Source: Roseiconus lacunae (GTDB taxonomy: Bacteria; Planctomycetota; Planctomycetia; Pirellulales; Pirellulaceae). Taken from it: DNA of 64,000 nt. Position 1 is the first letter of the stretch; each line of letters begins with the position of its first letter. The DNA lies in the NCBI RefSeq assembly GCF_008312935.1, contig NZ_VSZO01000015.1:186001-250000 (forward strand), read 5' to 3'. The notes under the pieces are model-generated. The model searched no databases and was not told the origin of the DNA. It was given only the letters and a program-made list of their open reading frames with translations. The position numbers and the translations under genes are program-made. Below are positions 17,085-26,898 of this stretch, one piece after another.

Positions 17085-17897
17085 CGAGCCACCTCAAGTC
17101 AGCTGTCACGATCATTCCCCAACGCCTGCACCGCTCGTCGCAATGCAACCGACCGGGTTTGGCTCGTATCGACCAGGCAAATGAGTCGCTTTAGCCGGAT
17201 GCTGACGCCGACGGTGAAGCGATCGCGATGAGGGGCAACGGTCGCTTTGAGCAGACAGTGAGTGTAAGCCAGAAAGCCAGGCTTATGATCAACGCTCTTG
17301 GGGCAAGGCGTTTGTCCGAAAACGCTCAAGGGGTGGATCGAGCCCTTTATTTGCTAATAAAGTGAAAATGACTTGCCTTCGAGGCTTTTGAGGGTAAGAT
17401 AGAGTGCAATCGGTGATCGGCGTCTTCGGCTCGGTAGGCGTCGGATCGACCATTGCAAGGCACCAGCCAACTGCTGGCTGGCGTGCGTGTACCGTGCGCA
17501 TGTAATCCTTTACTCGCCAGGTTTCGTTTCGGATCGCGAGCGATCGCCCCGCTGGGAGCGGGCGAAGCGAACCCTCTTCTTCGAGCCTTAGCGACCGGTC
17601 AATTTCGGTCGACGATTGGCGATCCCAATCGGGCGACCGGTTCGGCTTGGTTTGTTGGAGCGGTCGTCTCGGCCTCTCGGTCGATACCGCGAATCCGATC
17701 ATGGATGGCGTACGTTTTCTGCTCGGAGACCACCCGTGGTACAGCCAGCTGAAAACCGACCTTCGCGTCCTGAAAACAACCGTTGGTGGCGATTTGCCAG
17801 CCAGTCAGGTTCGAATCCTCAGGTAAACTTCAATCGCGAAGTTAGCTCGGTTGAATCTCCAAGGTCAACAGCATCCTTGCGATCGCAGGGTAGCAAT
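17085..17897. other. Long intergenic region ahead of the beta-oxidation operon
   Basis: I find no convincing gene in these roughly 800 bases. It divides the minus-strand glycan operon from the plus-strand fatty-acid operon, so promoters for both must lie here. A small perfect hairpin (17463-17469 with 17475-17481, loop ACTGC) is present. An open frame without a good start runs 17506-17826 on the plus strand; its function is unclear and it is not called. Confidence 0.5.
17373..17400 (+). promoter_or_regulatory. Candidate sigma-70 promoter for the beta-oxidation operon
   Basis: TTGCCT (17373-17378) and TAAGAT (17395-17400), 16 bases apart, each match the -35/-10 consensus at four of six positions. 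The stretch just before is AT-rich. The distance to the acyl-CoA ligase start (about 500 bases) is long, so this is a weak candidate. Confidence 0.3.
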
Positions 17898-19616
17898 TTG
17901 GCGAACGATCAACGCTCGGCCAAGGGACTCGATCACTATCGTGATGTTCCGGCGTTCGGTCTGCTTCAACATGCGGCCGAACAATTGCCCATGCGTCATG
18001 CGATTGTCTATGGCGATGACCGCTGGACGTACCTGGATCTGAATGCGGACTCGATTCGTGCCGCGGCAATGCTTCAGCGTCTCGGGGTCAGCCCGGGCGA
18101 TCGAGTGGGGTTGCTGCTTCCGAACGTACCGGAATACATCATCAGCGCTAACGCGGTTTGGCGAGCTGGCGGAATCGTGCTTGCGATCAGCCCACTGATG
18201 GTCGCTAGCGAAGTTCAATCACTGCTCGAACAGACCAAGTGTAAGTATGTCATTTGTTTGGACGTGCTTTCTCATCTGCTTGCCGACGGGACCACGACCG
18301 ACGGCGTGGACCGAACGACGCTTCTCGTTTCCATTCGCAAACATCTGCCGGCCCATCAGCAATTGGGTTATCTACTGAAACGCGGTTATCAGTGGCTACG
18401 GCATCGCCCCGGAGGCCATGGCAGCCGTGTGGGGTGGTTTTGGGAAGAGATCAACCAAGTCGATCGAAGTTGGCAGCCGATCAGCATCGACCCACAATAT
18501 GATCCTGCCTATATCCTACCGACCGGCGGAACCACTGGGCTCCCCAAGGCGGTGACATTAAGTCATCAAAACATGGTTGCCAACGCGTGGCAGCAGTACG
18601 CGTGGACCGATCGATCGTTCGGGCGTGAAATCATGCTCGGTGTGCTGCCCTTTTTCCATAGTTATGGGATGTCAGCGACCGTAATGGGAGGCGCGGCGAT
18701 GGCGGCAACGTTGGTACTGCACCACCGCTACCAGACCGTCAAAACAATTCAGTTGATTGAGCGGCACCGACCGACGGTATTTCATGCCGTCCCGGCGATG
18801 CTGCACGCGATGAATGAACGTCTGCGGAGTTATCCGAGTGAACGATTGGATTCGATCCGCTGGGTGATTTCCGGTGGTGCGCCGCTAGAGGAGTCGGTTG
18901 CGCTTGAGTTCACCGAAAACTGTTCGAACGATGATTCTCTGGAAGGCCCGACGGTGGTCGAGGGCTACGGCTTGAGCGAGTCGTCACCGGTCACCCATGT
19001 CGGACACTTGTTTGAGCCACCGCGGTATGGGCGGATCGGGCTGCCGCTTCCAGAAACAGAATGCAAGATCATCTCGGATGTAGGGGAAGCGTTAGATGAC
19101 GGGATGGTTGGTGAACTTTGTATCCGTGGACCCCAGGTGATGCTGGGCTATTGGAACGACCCAGTAGCGACCGGCCATGCGATCGAAAACGGATGGTTGC
19201 ATACCGGAGATTTAGCGGTCCGGCACCCAGACGGGTACTTCGAAATCGTTGGCCGTAAAAAGGATTTAATTATCACATCGGGATACAACGTCTACCCGGC
19301 CGAAGTCGAAGAAACACTTTCTCGCTATCCGGGGATCGAAGAGGTTGCCGTTGTCGGTGCGCCTGACGAACGTCGGGGCGAACTTGTACACGCGGTCATC
19401 GTTACTCGGGATGGCTCGCCCCCCGATTTTGTCGCGCTCGATCAATTTTGTCGGCAGGAGCTTTCCGCCCATAAACGGCCACAGCGTTTTAGTCATCGCA
19501 AGCAACCGTTGCCTCGCAATTTCCTTGGCAAGATCATCCGGCGCGAGTTGCGATGTGAACCCGAGGGGGCAAACGAATCAAGTGAATCCTTTGACGGAGG
19601 TGACGAAGATGAATAG
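17898..19616 (+). CDS. Long-chain acyl-CoA synthetase (AMP-forming), FadD-like
   Basis: About 572 residues from TTG 17898, which is preceded by AGGG at seven bases. TTG 17877 is nearly as good, and the frame is open back to 17616, but the upstream residues look non-coding. It activates free fatty acids to acyl-CoA using ATP. Motifs are the P-loop LPTGGTTGLPK (about residues 205-215), VEGYGLSESSP, GWLHTGDLA and GRKKDLIITSGYNVYP, with the catalytic lysine in NFLGKIIRREL near the C-terminus. The ligase ends in an acidic tail. Its stop overlaps the thiolase start region by eight bases, making it the first gene of the operon. No membrane segments are apparent. Confidence 0.92.
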   Translation: MANDQRSAKGLDHYRDVPAFGLLQHAAEQLPMRHAIVYGDDRWTYLDLNADSIRAAAMLQRLGVSPGDRVGLLLPNVPEYIISANAVWRAGGIVLAISPLMVASEVQSLLEQTKCKYVICLDVLSHLLADGTTTDGVDRTTLLVSIRKHLPAHQQLGYLLKRGYQWLRHRPGGHGSRVGWFWEEINQVDRSWQPISIDPQYDPAYILPTGGTTGLPKAVTLSHQNMVANAWQQYAWTDRSFGREIMLGVLPFFHSYGMSATVMGGAAMAATLVLHHRYQTVKTIQLIERHRPTVFHAVPAMLHAMNERLRSYPSERLDSIRWVISGGAPLEESVALEFTENCSNDDSLEGPTVVEGYGLSESSPVTHVGHLFEPPRYGRIGLPLPETECKIISDVGEALDDGMVGELCIRGPQVMLGYWNDPVATGHAIENGWLHTGDLAVRHPDGYFEIVGRKKDLIITSGYNVYPAEVEETLSRYPGIEEVAVVGAPDERRGELVHAVIVTRDGSPPDFVALDQFCRQELSAHKRPQRFSHRKQPLPRNFLGKIIRRELRCEPEGANESSESFDGGDEDE

Positions 19617-20913
19617 GCAAACGCCCATCGCCGTGATCGATGCCGTGCGCACACCAATGGCGAAAGCCTTCACGACGTTTTCGGATCAGTCGGCGGTGCA
19701 ACTAGGAACTCATGCCGTCGGAGCGCTTTTGAAGCGAGCGATGCGCAAAGCTGATGGTTTTGACTATCGGCAAGTTGACGAAGTGATCATGGGAAATGTC
19801 GCCGGACCACCCGATGCGGCAAACATTGCCAGAGTGATTGCATTGTCTGCTGGAATCCCCAAAGACCGAATCGCGCACACCGTTAATCGGAACTGTGCGT
19901 CAGGCATGGAATCGATCATCGGTGCTTGGCAGAGAATTGAATCACGACGCAGTGAATTTGTGGTCGCCGGCGGTACCGAATCGATGTCCCAGATTCCGAT
20001 GTTGGTTTCACCGAAGGCCGCAAAGCTTTGGATGCGGCTAGCGAAATGTCGTACTTGGAAGCAGCGGATCGCAACACTCGCAAAATTCCGACCGAGTCAC
20101 TTCAAGCCGATCATCGGCGTTCAGCTCGGTCTGACCGATCCGGTCAGCCGGATGAATATGGGGGAGACAGCAGAATTACTGGCCCGACAATTCGAGATCA
20201 CACGTCAACAACAGGACCAGTTTGCGCTCCGCAGCCATCAGAAAGCGGCGGCGGCTCGAAAGGAGTGCTTCCTTTCCGGTGAGATCGCATCGTTAATGAT
20301 CGGCGAGAAAACGATCTCGAAAGACAACGGTCCCCGTGACGAACAGTCGCTCGAACAGCTTGCCAAATTGCGTCCGTTTTTTGATCGATCGGGAACTGTT
20401 ACGGCCGGGAACAGTTGCCCCCTAACTGACGGTGCGGCGGCGATGCTACTGACCAGTATCGAAACGTCGCTGCGATTTGATCGGCCGCTTGGATACATCA
20501 GCGCGTACGCGGTTGCCGGTTGCGATCCACATCGGATGGGGCTTGGGCCAGTCTACGCGACGGCAAAGCTACTCGACCAGACCGGATTGCGACTCGATGA
20601 TTTTGATTTGGTGGAACTAAACGAAGCTTTTGCGGCGCAAGTGATTGCTTGCCAAAGAGCTTTCGCATCAAAACGGTTTGCATCCGAAGAATTAGGTCGA
20701 TCGATGGCGATTGGCGAGTTGGATGACGATCGGCTGAACGTTCACGGTGGGGCGATCGCATTGGGGCATCCGGTAGGGATGACGGGCACACGATTGGTAC
20801 TGACGCTACTGCGGTCGCTGCGGAAACGGGGATTGCGGAAAGGCTTGGCGACGTTGTGTGTCGGCGGCGGACAAGGGGTGGCAATGATGGTCGAAACCGA
20901 ACTGGAGGGCTAA
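19609..20913 (+). CDS. Thiolase (acetyl-CoA acyltransferase, FadA/FadI-like)
   Basis: 434 residues from ATG 19609 (MNRQTPIAVIDAVRTP), with a strong ribosome site ACGGAGGTGA just upstream. The frame is open further upstream but overlaps the ligase gene. The nucleophilic cysteine is C96 in VNRNCASGMES, the second catalytic pair is H387 in ALGHPVGMTGTR and C417 in TLCVGGGQG, and NEAFAAQ is present. It would cleave 3-ketoacyl-CoA to acetyl-CoA and shortened acyl-CoA. Its length, about 430 residues, resembles FadI more than FadA. It lies between the ligase and the multifunctional protein. A biosynthetic acetoacetyl-CoA role is possible but the neighbours favour beta-oxidation. Confidence 0.95.
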   Translation: MNRQTPIAVIDAVRTPMAKAFTTFSDQSAVQLGTHAVGALLKRAMRKADGFDYRQVDEVIMGNVAGPPDAANIARVIALSAGIPKDRIAHTVNRNCASGMESIIGAWQRIESRRSEFVVAGGTESMSQIPMLVSPKAAKLWMRLAKCRTWKQRIATLAKFRPSHFKPIIGVQLGLTDPVSRMNMGETAELLARQFEITRQQQDQFALRSHQKAAAARKECFLSGEIASLMIGEKTISKDNGPRDEQSLEQLAKLRPFFDRSGTVTAGNSCPLTDGAAAMLLTSIETSLRFDRPLGYISAYAVAGCDPHRMGLGPVYATAKLLDQTGLRLDDFDLVELNEAFAAQVIACQRAFASKRFASEELGRSMAIGELDDDRLNVHGGAIALGHPVGMTGTRLVLTLLRSLRKRGLRKGLATLCVGGGQGVAMMVETELEG

Positions 20914-20916
20914 CTC

Positions 20917-23094
20917 ATGACGATGCAAACTTTTAAAACAATGACCGTCAACTGCGACGATGCCGGCGTAATGCGGATCGTGATTGATGTTCCCGGACGA
21001 CCGTTGAACATTATCGATGCGGAAGTCATGAAGGAACTCGATCATGTCCTTGACGAAATTGAACATCGCGATGACTTACGTTTGGTGGTGTTCAAAAGCG
21101 GTAAAGAAAGCGGCTTTTTCGCCGGAGCGGACGTTTCAATCATCGAAGGTATCGAAACAGAGGATCAGGCCGATCAGCTGATCCTCGCCGGACAACGTTT
21201 ATTTGATCGAATCGAACGGCTGGCTGTTCCGACGCTCGTCGAGATTCATGGGCCGTGTTTAGGCGGCGGTTTGGAACTGTCGCTGGCCTGTGACTACCGA
21301 ATCGCTCGTGACAACAGCAGCACGAAAATAGGATTACCTGAAATTCGTCTCGGCTTGATCCCCGGTTGGGGAGGGACGCAGCGTTTGACGCGACTTGTCG
21401 GTTTGAAATCGGCTTTGGACTTGATCCTAAAAGGAACTCACTTAGACGCGAAGGATGCTGCCGAGATCGGGTTGGTCGATCGTGCGATCGATCCCGATCG
21501 TTGGCGAGACGAACTGATTCGGATCATCGATCAACTTTCTCGCGGTCGAAGACTTCGTCGCAGGGTGAACGTGCGAAGGCGTTTGTTCAAAGCGGTACAG
21601 CACAGTGAACTAGTACGACGCAAAATCTTTGCGGTGGCTCGTCGGGTAACCACGAAGCAAAACATGCACTACCCGGCTCTGCAAGCCGCGGTCCATGCGA
21701 TAGCGGACTCGTTCCGTTCGGACTCGTCCGGCTATGACACCGAACGCGAAGAGTTTAAAAAGCTGTTGTTCACTCCGACGTGTCGCAACTTGTTGAGATT
21801 GTTCTTCTCTCGTGAAAAAGCTCGTCAACGTCATACCTGGACACCAAAGCAAGACCATGTGATTCATGATCATCCGATTCGCAAGATAGGTGTCGTTGGT
21901 GGAGGAGTGATGGGGGCGGGGATCGCGCATTGCGCTGCCACGCGCGGATTTAATGTGATGATCAAAGAGGTCGATCCATCGACCGTCGACCATGCAAGGA
22001 AACGCATCGAAGGCTTGGTGGGCGAATATGTTCGACACAAACACTTGGATTCCGATGCCGCAAAACGATTGCTTTCATCGGTCAAGTTCACCACCGACTC
22101 GATCGCGTTCTCAGATGCCGAATGTGTTGTCGAAGCTGTCGTCGAACGGATGGATGTGAAGACCGCGGTGCTCGACCAAGTTGAGCAATTCGTGTCGAAC
22201 GCGGCGATTGTCGCAACGAACACTTCCGCCCTGTCAGTCACCGAGATGGCTCGTTCGATGCAGCACCCCGAACGTTTCGCAGGGCTGCATTTCTTTAACC
22301 CCGTCGGGCGAATGGAGCTCGTGGAGGTGGTTCGTGGCGAACGGACCAGTGACGCAACGGTCGCAAAGCTCGTGGGCTTCGTCAAAGCCCTCGGGAAGAC
22401 TCCGGTCGTGACGAAGGACTCTCCGGGTTTTATTGTCAACCGGATCCTGTTCCCATATCTCGGCGAAGCGATGTTGATGGTCCAGCAGGGCGACGGCATT
22501 CAAGAGATCGATTCGTCGATGAAGTCGTTCGGAATGCCGATGGGGCCGTTGCGATTGCTCGACAAGGTCGGCTTGGACGTCGCTTTGCATGTCGCGCGAA
22601 CGCTGCAATCGACAATGCCAGCGGTGTCCTCGGTGATCGGGATATTGAGTGACTTGGTCGATCGCGGTGAGCTTGGAAACAAGACAGGAAAGGGGTTTTA
22701 CGACTACTCACATAAACGACCGCGACCACGATCGGGGCGTAAGCTGTTGCGGTATTTTGTTCAGCCACCGCCATCGATTGATTTCATCGACGACGGGCTT
22801 GAACCCATGCAACGTCGATTGGTCTATCCGATGCTTTTGGAAGCCAAACGATGTTTGGCCGAGGGCGTTGTCGAAGAGGGTTGGGCGATCGATTTGGCCA
22901 TGGTACTTGGGACCGGGTTCGCACCACATCGCGGCGGGCCGATGCAAGTGCTATCGAGTATCGGCATGGCCCACTTTCATGCAAACCTGGCTCGGTTAAA
23001 CCTGCAATTGGGTGACCGATTTGCAGACACGGATGCTATCACGCCAACTTCGTCAGGATTTTCACAGCTTCAGAAACAGGGAGATCGATCATGA
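20917..23094 (+). CDS. Multifunctional fatty-acid oxidation protein (enoyl-CoA hydratase / 3-hydroxyacyl-CoA dehydrogenase), FadB/FadJ-like
   Basis: 725 residues, close to E. coli FadB (729). The N-terminal crotonase domain (about 1-240) has FFAGADVS, and both glutamates of the hydratase site: E120 in GGGLELSLACDYR and E142 in GLPEIRLGLIPGWGG. The 3-hydroxyacyl-CoA dehydrogenase part (about 320-700) has the NAD loop GVVGGGVMGAG near residue 330 and the catalytic histidine H458 in GLHFFNP; SPGFIVNRIL follows. The two activities hydrate enoyl-CoA and oxidise hydroxyacyl-CoA. GGAGGGCTAACTC before the ATG is a good ribosome site. It overlaps the dehydrogenase gene by four bases. Confidence 0.95.
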   Translation: MTMQTFKTMTVNCDDAGVMRIVIDVPGRPLNIIDAEVMKELDHVLDEIEHRDDLRLVVFKSGKESGFFAGADVSIIEGIETEDQADQLILAGQRLFDRIERLAVPTLVEIHGPCLGGGLELSLACDYRIARDNSSTKIGLPEIRLGLIPGWGGTQRLTRLVGLKSALDLILKGTHLDAKDAAEIGLVDRAIDPDRWRDELIRIIDQLSRGRRLRRRVNVRRRLFKAVQHSELVRRKIFAVARRVTTKQNMHYPALQAAVHAIADSFRSDSSGYDTEREEFKKLLFTPTCRNLLRLFFSREKARQRHTWTPKQDHVIHDHPIRKIGVVGGGVMGAGIAHCAATRGFNVMIKEVDPSTVDHARKRIEGLVGEYVRHKHLDSDAAKRLLSSVKFTTDSIAFSDAECVVEAVVERMDVKTAVLDQVEQFVSNAAIVATNTSALSVTEMARSMQHPERFAGLHFFNPVGRMELVEVVRGERTSDATVAKLVGFVKALGKTPVVTKDSPGFIVNRILFPYLGEAMLMVQQGDGIQEIDSSMKSFGMPMGPLRLLDKVGLDVALHVARTLQSTMPAVSSVIGILSDLVDRGELGNKTGKGFYDYSHKRPRPRSGRKLLRYFVQPPPSIDFIDDGLEPMQRRLVYPMLLEAKRCLAEGVVEEGWAIDLAMVLGTGFAPHRGGPMQVLSSIGMAHFHANLARLNLQLGDRFADTDAITPTSSGFSQLQKQGDRS

Positions 23095-25106
23095 GTCTTG
23101 ACTTTGAACCTTCATTCAACTCGGTTCCACAGACACCGGTCCCTTCAAGTCCTGCGGCTGAAAACAGTGTTTCAACCAGACGAGATTCAACCGAAACGGG
23201 GGCGGCGGGAACAGAAAGCGGAGGCGAATCGTTCGCCGAAGTTGCGTTGCGTCTTGGGGGCGCGTCGGCTGACGAGGCAAAACGTACCGGTGCGATAGAC
23301 ACCGCCGATGATCAGGTCGAAGACTTGTTCGCCGAGCAATACAAAACGGTAAGCAGTCCGGTGCACCGTGCCGTTTGGGACACGACCGTTGATACCGATT
23401 TATTTCGTGCCAAAGCGGCCCACCTTGATACCGACGTTGCCGCGGTCTCGATGCGATCGCTGAAGGTTGTACGCGACGCCCGAGACAATGGGACGCTCTA
23501 TGACGAGCGCGGAAAGATCAGTCAAAACGTCTTTCAGTCCCTGGCGGCTGCCGGCTATTGGGGATTGCTCGTCGGAAAAGAGTATGGTGGTAGCGGCGCG
23601 AGCATGCGTCAGTTTACCCGAGTGATCACGCGTATGGCTATGATCGATCCAACGGTCGCAGGACTAGCATCGGTACACGGTTGTATTGGTGCGGTCGATC
23701 CGCTTCGATCGTTTGGTAACGAAGAACAAAAGCAGCGTTTCCTACCCGGGCTGGCCGATGGTTCGCGTTTGTCAGCGTTTGCGCTTACCGAGCCAGGCGC
23801 GGGAAGTGATCTCACGGCCTTGAAAACTACCGCTCATCTAGAAGGCGACCACTACATCGTCAATGGCGAGAAGTTGTTCATTACCAATGCGACATTTGGT
23901 CGAACGGTTGGATTGGTCTGTAAGATCGACGACAGGCCAAGTGTCTTAATCGCTGAGCTTCCCGGCGAAGAGACGGAGAATTTCCATCTGAACCGTTATG
24001 GTCTGTACGCTCTACGGCATGCGGAGAATAACGGATTGGTCTTTAAGAACTTTCGCGTACCCGCCACCAATCTTCTTCGCCCGCCACAGGGAGACGGGTT
24101 GACAATCGCCTATCACGGCTTGAATTTGGGGCGTGTCTCGTTGTGTGCGAACGCCGCGGGAACCATGCGCATGATGCTGTCTGAAATGCTGCCTTGGGCT
24201 TCCTTTCGACAAACCTATGGTCAGGCGATCGATCGGCGCGAATTAGTTCAGCGTCGGGTAGGACACATGGCCGGATTGATCGTGGCTGCCGATGCGTTGA
24301 CGAACTGGTGCGCTGGGCTACTCGATCAAGGCTACCGCGGGGAGATGGAGTGCATCATCGCAAAGATCTTTGGTAGCGAAGCCCAGAAGGAGGCCGCGAT
24401 CGAGTTGTTCATGAAGACGCACGGCGGTCGGTCGTTCCTCCAAGGTCACCTCTTCGGTGATAACGTGCATGATTTCTTGGCGCCATGCATTTACGAAGGC
24501 GAAGGCGAGATGCTGGGGATGGCATTTTTCAAATCGCTCGTCAAAGATCACGGAAAACGCTATTTCGAACCGATCGGTCGAACGCTTCATGAGCTTGGTG
24601 TCACCGAGCCCAGCTTGGCCAATCCAAGTCACTTGTGGGCGCTTCGTGATCCAATGACTCGCTATGCGAAGTGGTACACCGGAAAGAAGTTGCGATCGAC
24701 ACATTGGGTCAACGAACCTTCATCAACGTCGATGCCAGCGTCTTTACAAAAGCACTTGCGATTCGCACAGACGTATCTTGCGGCAAGTGGCATCCGGATC
24801 AGTGATGCGATGCGAAAATATCAGTTGAAGTTGGCAGACCGACAGTGTCGTATGTCGGCGCTGTCCGCCCAGATTCAAGACGCGATCACGATCCTCGTCA
24901 CGGCTCAAGCGGCATCGGATCAAGTGGATGAGATCAATCGAATTGCCGCCGATGCGATCTGTCGGCATTTACAGCGACGCATCGTGGGAGGGCATCCCAC
25001 GGACGCCGACTTCCGGCAGATGACACGGCTGGGGCAGCGGATCGCCGACGAGGGTTGGCACGAACTCGACGGAAGTGTGGCAGCAACGATTCTTCAGTCG
25101 TACTAG
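23091..25106 (+). CDS. Acyl-CoA dehydrogenase with N- and C-terminal extensions
   Basis: 671 residues; typical acyl-CoA dehydrogenases have about 380-400. The first 90 residues are Ser/Glu-rich and unlike the family. The core (about 130-490) shows the FAD/substrate motif FALTEPGAGSDLTALK and the catalytic glutamate E469 in IYEGEGEML, in the position of E376 of MCAD. A C-terminal extension of about 180 residues is helical and may be an additional dimer or membrane-contact domain, as in VLCAD-like enzymes. It would make the first double bond of beta-oxidation. The ATG overlaps the upstream stop by four bases (ATGA), so it is the last gene of the operon. The electron acceptor is not in the window. 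Confidence 0.93.
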   Translation: MSLDFEPSFNSVPQTPVPSSPAAENSVSTRRDSTETGAAGTESGGESFAEVALRLGGASADEAKRTGAIDTADDQVEDLFAEQYKTVSSPVHRAVWDTTVDTDLFRAKAAHLDTDVAAVSMRSLKVVRDARDNGTLYDERGKISQNVFQSLAAAGYWGLLVGKEYGGSGASMRQFTRVITRMAMIDPTVAGLASVHGCIGAVDPLRSFGNEEQKQRFLPGLADGSRLSAFALTEPGAGSDLTALKTTAHLEGDHYIVNGEKLFITNATFGRTVGLVCKIDDRPSVLIAELPGEETENFHLNRYGLYALRHAENNGLVFKNFRVPATNLLRPPQGDGLTIAYHGLNLGRVSLCANAAGTMRMMLSEMLPWASFRQTYGQAIDRRELVQRRVGHMAGLIVAADALTNWCAGLLDQGYRGEMECIIAKIFGSEAQKEAAIELFMKTHGGRSFLQGHLFGDNVHDFLAPCIYEGEGEMLGMAFFKSLVKDHGKRYFEPIGRTLHELGVTEPSLANPSHLWALRDPMTRYAKWYTGKKLRSTHWVNEPSSTSMPASLQKHLRFAQTYLAASGIRISDAMRKYQLKLADRQCRMSALSAQIQDAITILVTAQAASDQVDEINRIAADAICRHLQRRIVGGHPTDADFRQMTRLGQRIADEGWHELDGSVAATILQSY

Positions 25107-25360
25107 GCCTGCGTCATCGATCGATTCAACGCGAGCGGATCTCGCCTAGCGTTTGTTGATTTAGGTTTAGTCGTCTTGCACTCTGTGAAAGTCGCGTAAG
25201 TATTCGCAACGTTTGCAGAGCATGAAGCGACTATGTTCACTGTAATCCGTGAGCCGAACGGGCTAGCGCCGGGCCGCAGTCAGAAAAAGCCGGCGCAAAT
25301 GGCAATACATCGAAGACAATAGAAAACGCCCCGAGTTTCATTTACCACAAGGAGTCAACG
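25107..25360. other. Intergenic stretch before the patatin-like gene
   Basis: No gene is seen. A perfect 7-base-pair hairpin (25266-25272 with 25290-25296, 17-base loop) could end transcription from the beta-oxidation operon, but it has no T run. Confidence 0.35.
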
Positions 25361-26338
25361 ATGCATGCCTCTGCGTTTCGCGAAACGAATGTCGGTACTT
25401 CGATTCCGATTCATTCCAGAGGACGGGACAACGGTGTGGTCGTGGCGATGGGTGGCGGCGGAGCACGGGGACTGGCTCATCTTGGTGTCATGGAGGCGAT
25501 CGGCGGTGCAGGAGTTCAAACCGAGCGAATCGTGGGAGTCAGCATCGGAAGTCTGGTGGGTAGTCTTTGTGCGCTCGAACCAGGCATCAAAGCGGTGCAG
25601 GCCAAAGCGATTGGACTTTTGCACTCGCCGATCTTTTCTGCCAAGTGCGAAAGTTTAATGGAGCATGCCGAAAGGATGACCAAGCAGACGCCCAGCTTAG
25701 ACCGCACGTCAGGGCCATTTGATTGGTTTGCAACGTGGTATCGTCGACTGGAACGCATGATGCGTCACGGTCATCGGTTGTCGCGGATGATCGCCGGACC
25801 ATCGTTGCTTACCAACACGTTACTCGAAGAGGCTATCGAATTGCTCATACCCGACATCGACGTTTCCGAGACGCAAGTGCCACTTAGCATCGTTGCGGCG
25901 GATCTGAAAAGCGCCCAAAGGATCATCATCGAGAACGGATCACTACGGAAAGCCATATTAGCGTCGATGTCGATTCCGGGTTTTTTCCCACCCGTTGAGT
26001 GGGACGATCTGTTGTTGACCGATATCGGCGTGTTGGATTCGATACCCGTTCAATCCGCCCTGTCGTACGGGCTGGGCCGAACCATTGCGATCGATGTCAG
26101 CAGCGATTTGCGTCGTCACGACTCATTTCGAACCACCGTCGATGTTATGATGCGGATGGAGGAAATCGGCGAGGTGATTTGTCGCCGGCAAGCACTCTCG
26201 TTGGCTGATGTCGTCATTCGTCCTGACGTCGGTAATCATCCCTGGTACGACTTTACCCAACCGGAAACATTAATCGAGCACGGTCGTCAAGCCGGACACG
26301 TCGCAATGCTACGACACCACGAAACGTTCGGGGCATAG
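25361..26338 (+). CDS. Patatin-like phospholipase family protein
   Basis: 325 residues, ATG 25361 with AAGGAGT just upstream. The oxyanion-hole glycines GGGGARGLAHLGV (about 31-43) precede the nucleophile S61 in GVSIGS (GxSxG). The catalytic aspartate of the dyad is D221 in TDIGVLDSIPV, where the usual motif is DGG or DGA. There is no signal peptide, so action on lipids from the cytoplasmic side is expected. Similar proteins (RssA, NTE-like) are common in bacteria. It lies 254 bases after the beta-oxidation operon and could release fatty acids for it, but joint transcription is not shown. It converges with the Bcp gene, only ten bases apart. Confidence 0.9.
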   Translation: MHASAFRETNVGTSIPIHSRGRDNGVVVAMGGGGARGLAHLGVMEAIGGAGVQTERIVGVSIGSLVGSLCALEPGIKAVQAKAIGLLHSPIFSAKCESLMEHAERMTKQTPSLDRTSGPFDWFATWYRRLERMMRHGHRLSRMIAGPSLLTNTLLEEAIELLIPDIDVSETQVPLSIVAADLKSAQRIIIENGSLRKAILASMSIPGFFPPVEWDDLLLTDIGVLDSIPVQSALSYGLGRTIAIDVSSDLRRHDSFRTTVDVMMRMEEIGEVICRRQALSLADVVIRPDVGNHPWYDFTQPETLIEHGRQAGHVAMLRHHETFGA

Positions 26339-26348
26339 CGCAGGATGA

Positions 26349-26825
26349 CTATGGTTGAAGCGCCGTCAATGCGTCGATCACTTGCTGGTCATGCCCGTCG
26401 ACGCGAACTCGTTTCCAAACCTTGACGATCTTGCCGTCCGCATCAATCAGGTAGGTACTGCGCTGAATTCCCATGGACTTCTTGCCGTACATGTTCTTCT
26501 CACGCCAAGCACCGTACTTTTCCATCATGGTGTGCTTTTCGTCGACGAGCAGTGGAAACGGGAGTGAGTATTTCTCGCGGAACTTGGTGTGGCTTTCAGC
26601 CGAATCGGCACTGACACCATAAAGCTGAGCGTTCAACGACTTCATTTCGTCGTAGCGATCGCGAAAGGCGCACGCTTCCTTGGTGCAGCCCGGTGTATCG
26701 TCGCGGGGGTAGAAAAATAGCACCACGGGGTTGCCTTTCAGGTCGCTCAATTTGACTTTGTTGCCAGAGTCATCGCTGAGTGTAAACGCGGGAGCTTTGC
26801 TACCTGGTTCTAACCAATCGGCCAT
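26349..26825 (-). CDS. bcp: Thioredoxin-dependent thiol peroxidase (peroxiredoxin Bcp)
   Basis: 158 residues, usual length. It reduces hydroperoxides with electrons from thioredoxin. The peroxidatic cysteine is C47 in [13 protein letters not shown] and a resolving cysteine is at C52, the arrangement of Bcp enzymes with an intramolecular disulfide. [19 protein letters not shown] and STYLIDADG are conserved blocks. ATG 26825. Located downstream of the SPFH genes on the same strand, but a strong hairpin at 26899-26998 separates them, so it likely has its own promoter. Confidence 0.96.
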   Translation of the reverse strand: MADWLEPGSKAPAFTLSDDSGNKVKLSDLKGNPVVLFFYPRDDTPGCTKEACAFRDRYDEMKSLNAQLYGVSADSAESHTKFREKYSLPFPLLVDEKHTMMEKYGAWREKNMYGKKSMGIQRSTYLIDADGKIVKVWKRVRVDGHDQQVIDALTALQP

Positions 26826-26898
26826 CGATCACTATCCTGCAAGGGTTTTGCAAACAAACTAGGGTCATCAGAAATATAGCGGCCGGTAAAGAACCGTG

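Noticed and set aside
17289-17702. 137-codon minus-strand open frame
   Set aside because: Composition rich in Arg and Pro, no recognisable motif, and it overlaps the candidate promoter region.
17790-17830. GGTTCGAATCC, resembling a tRNA T-arm
   Set aside because: The T-stem has a mismatch and no matching acceptor, D-arm or anticodon stem lies upstream.
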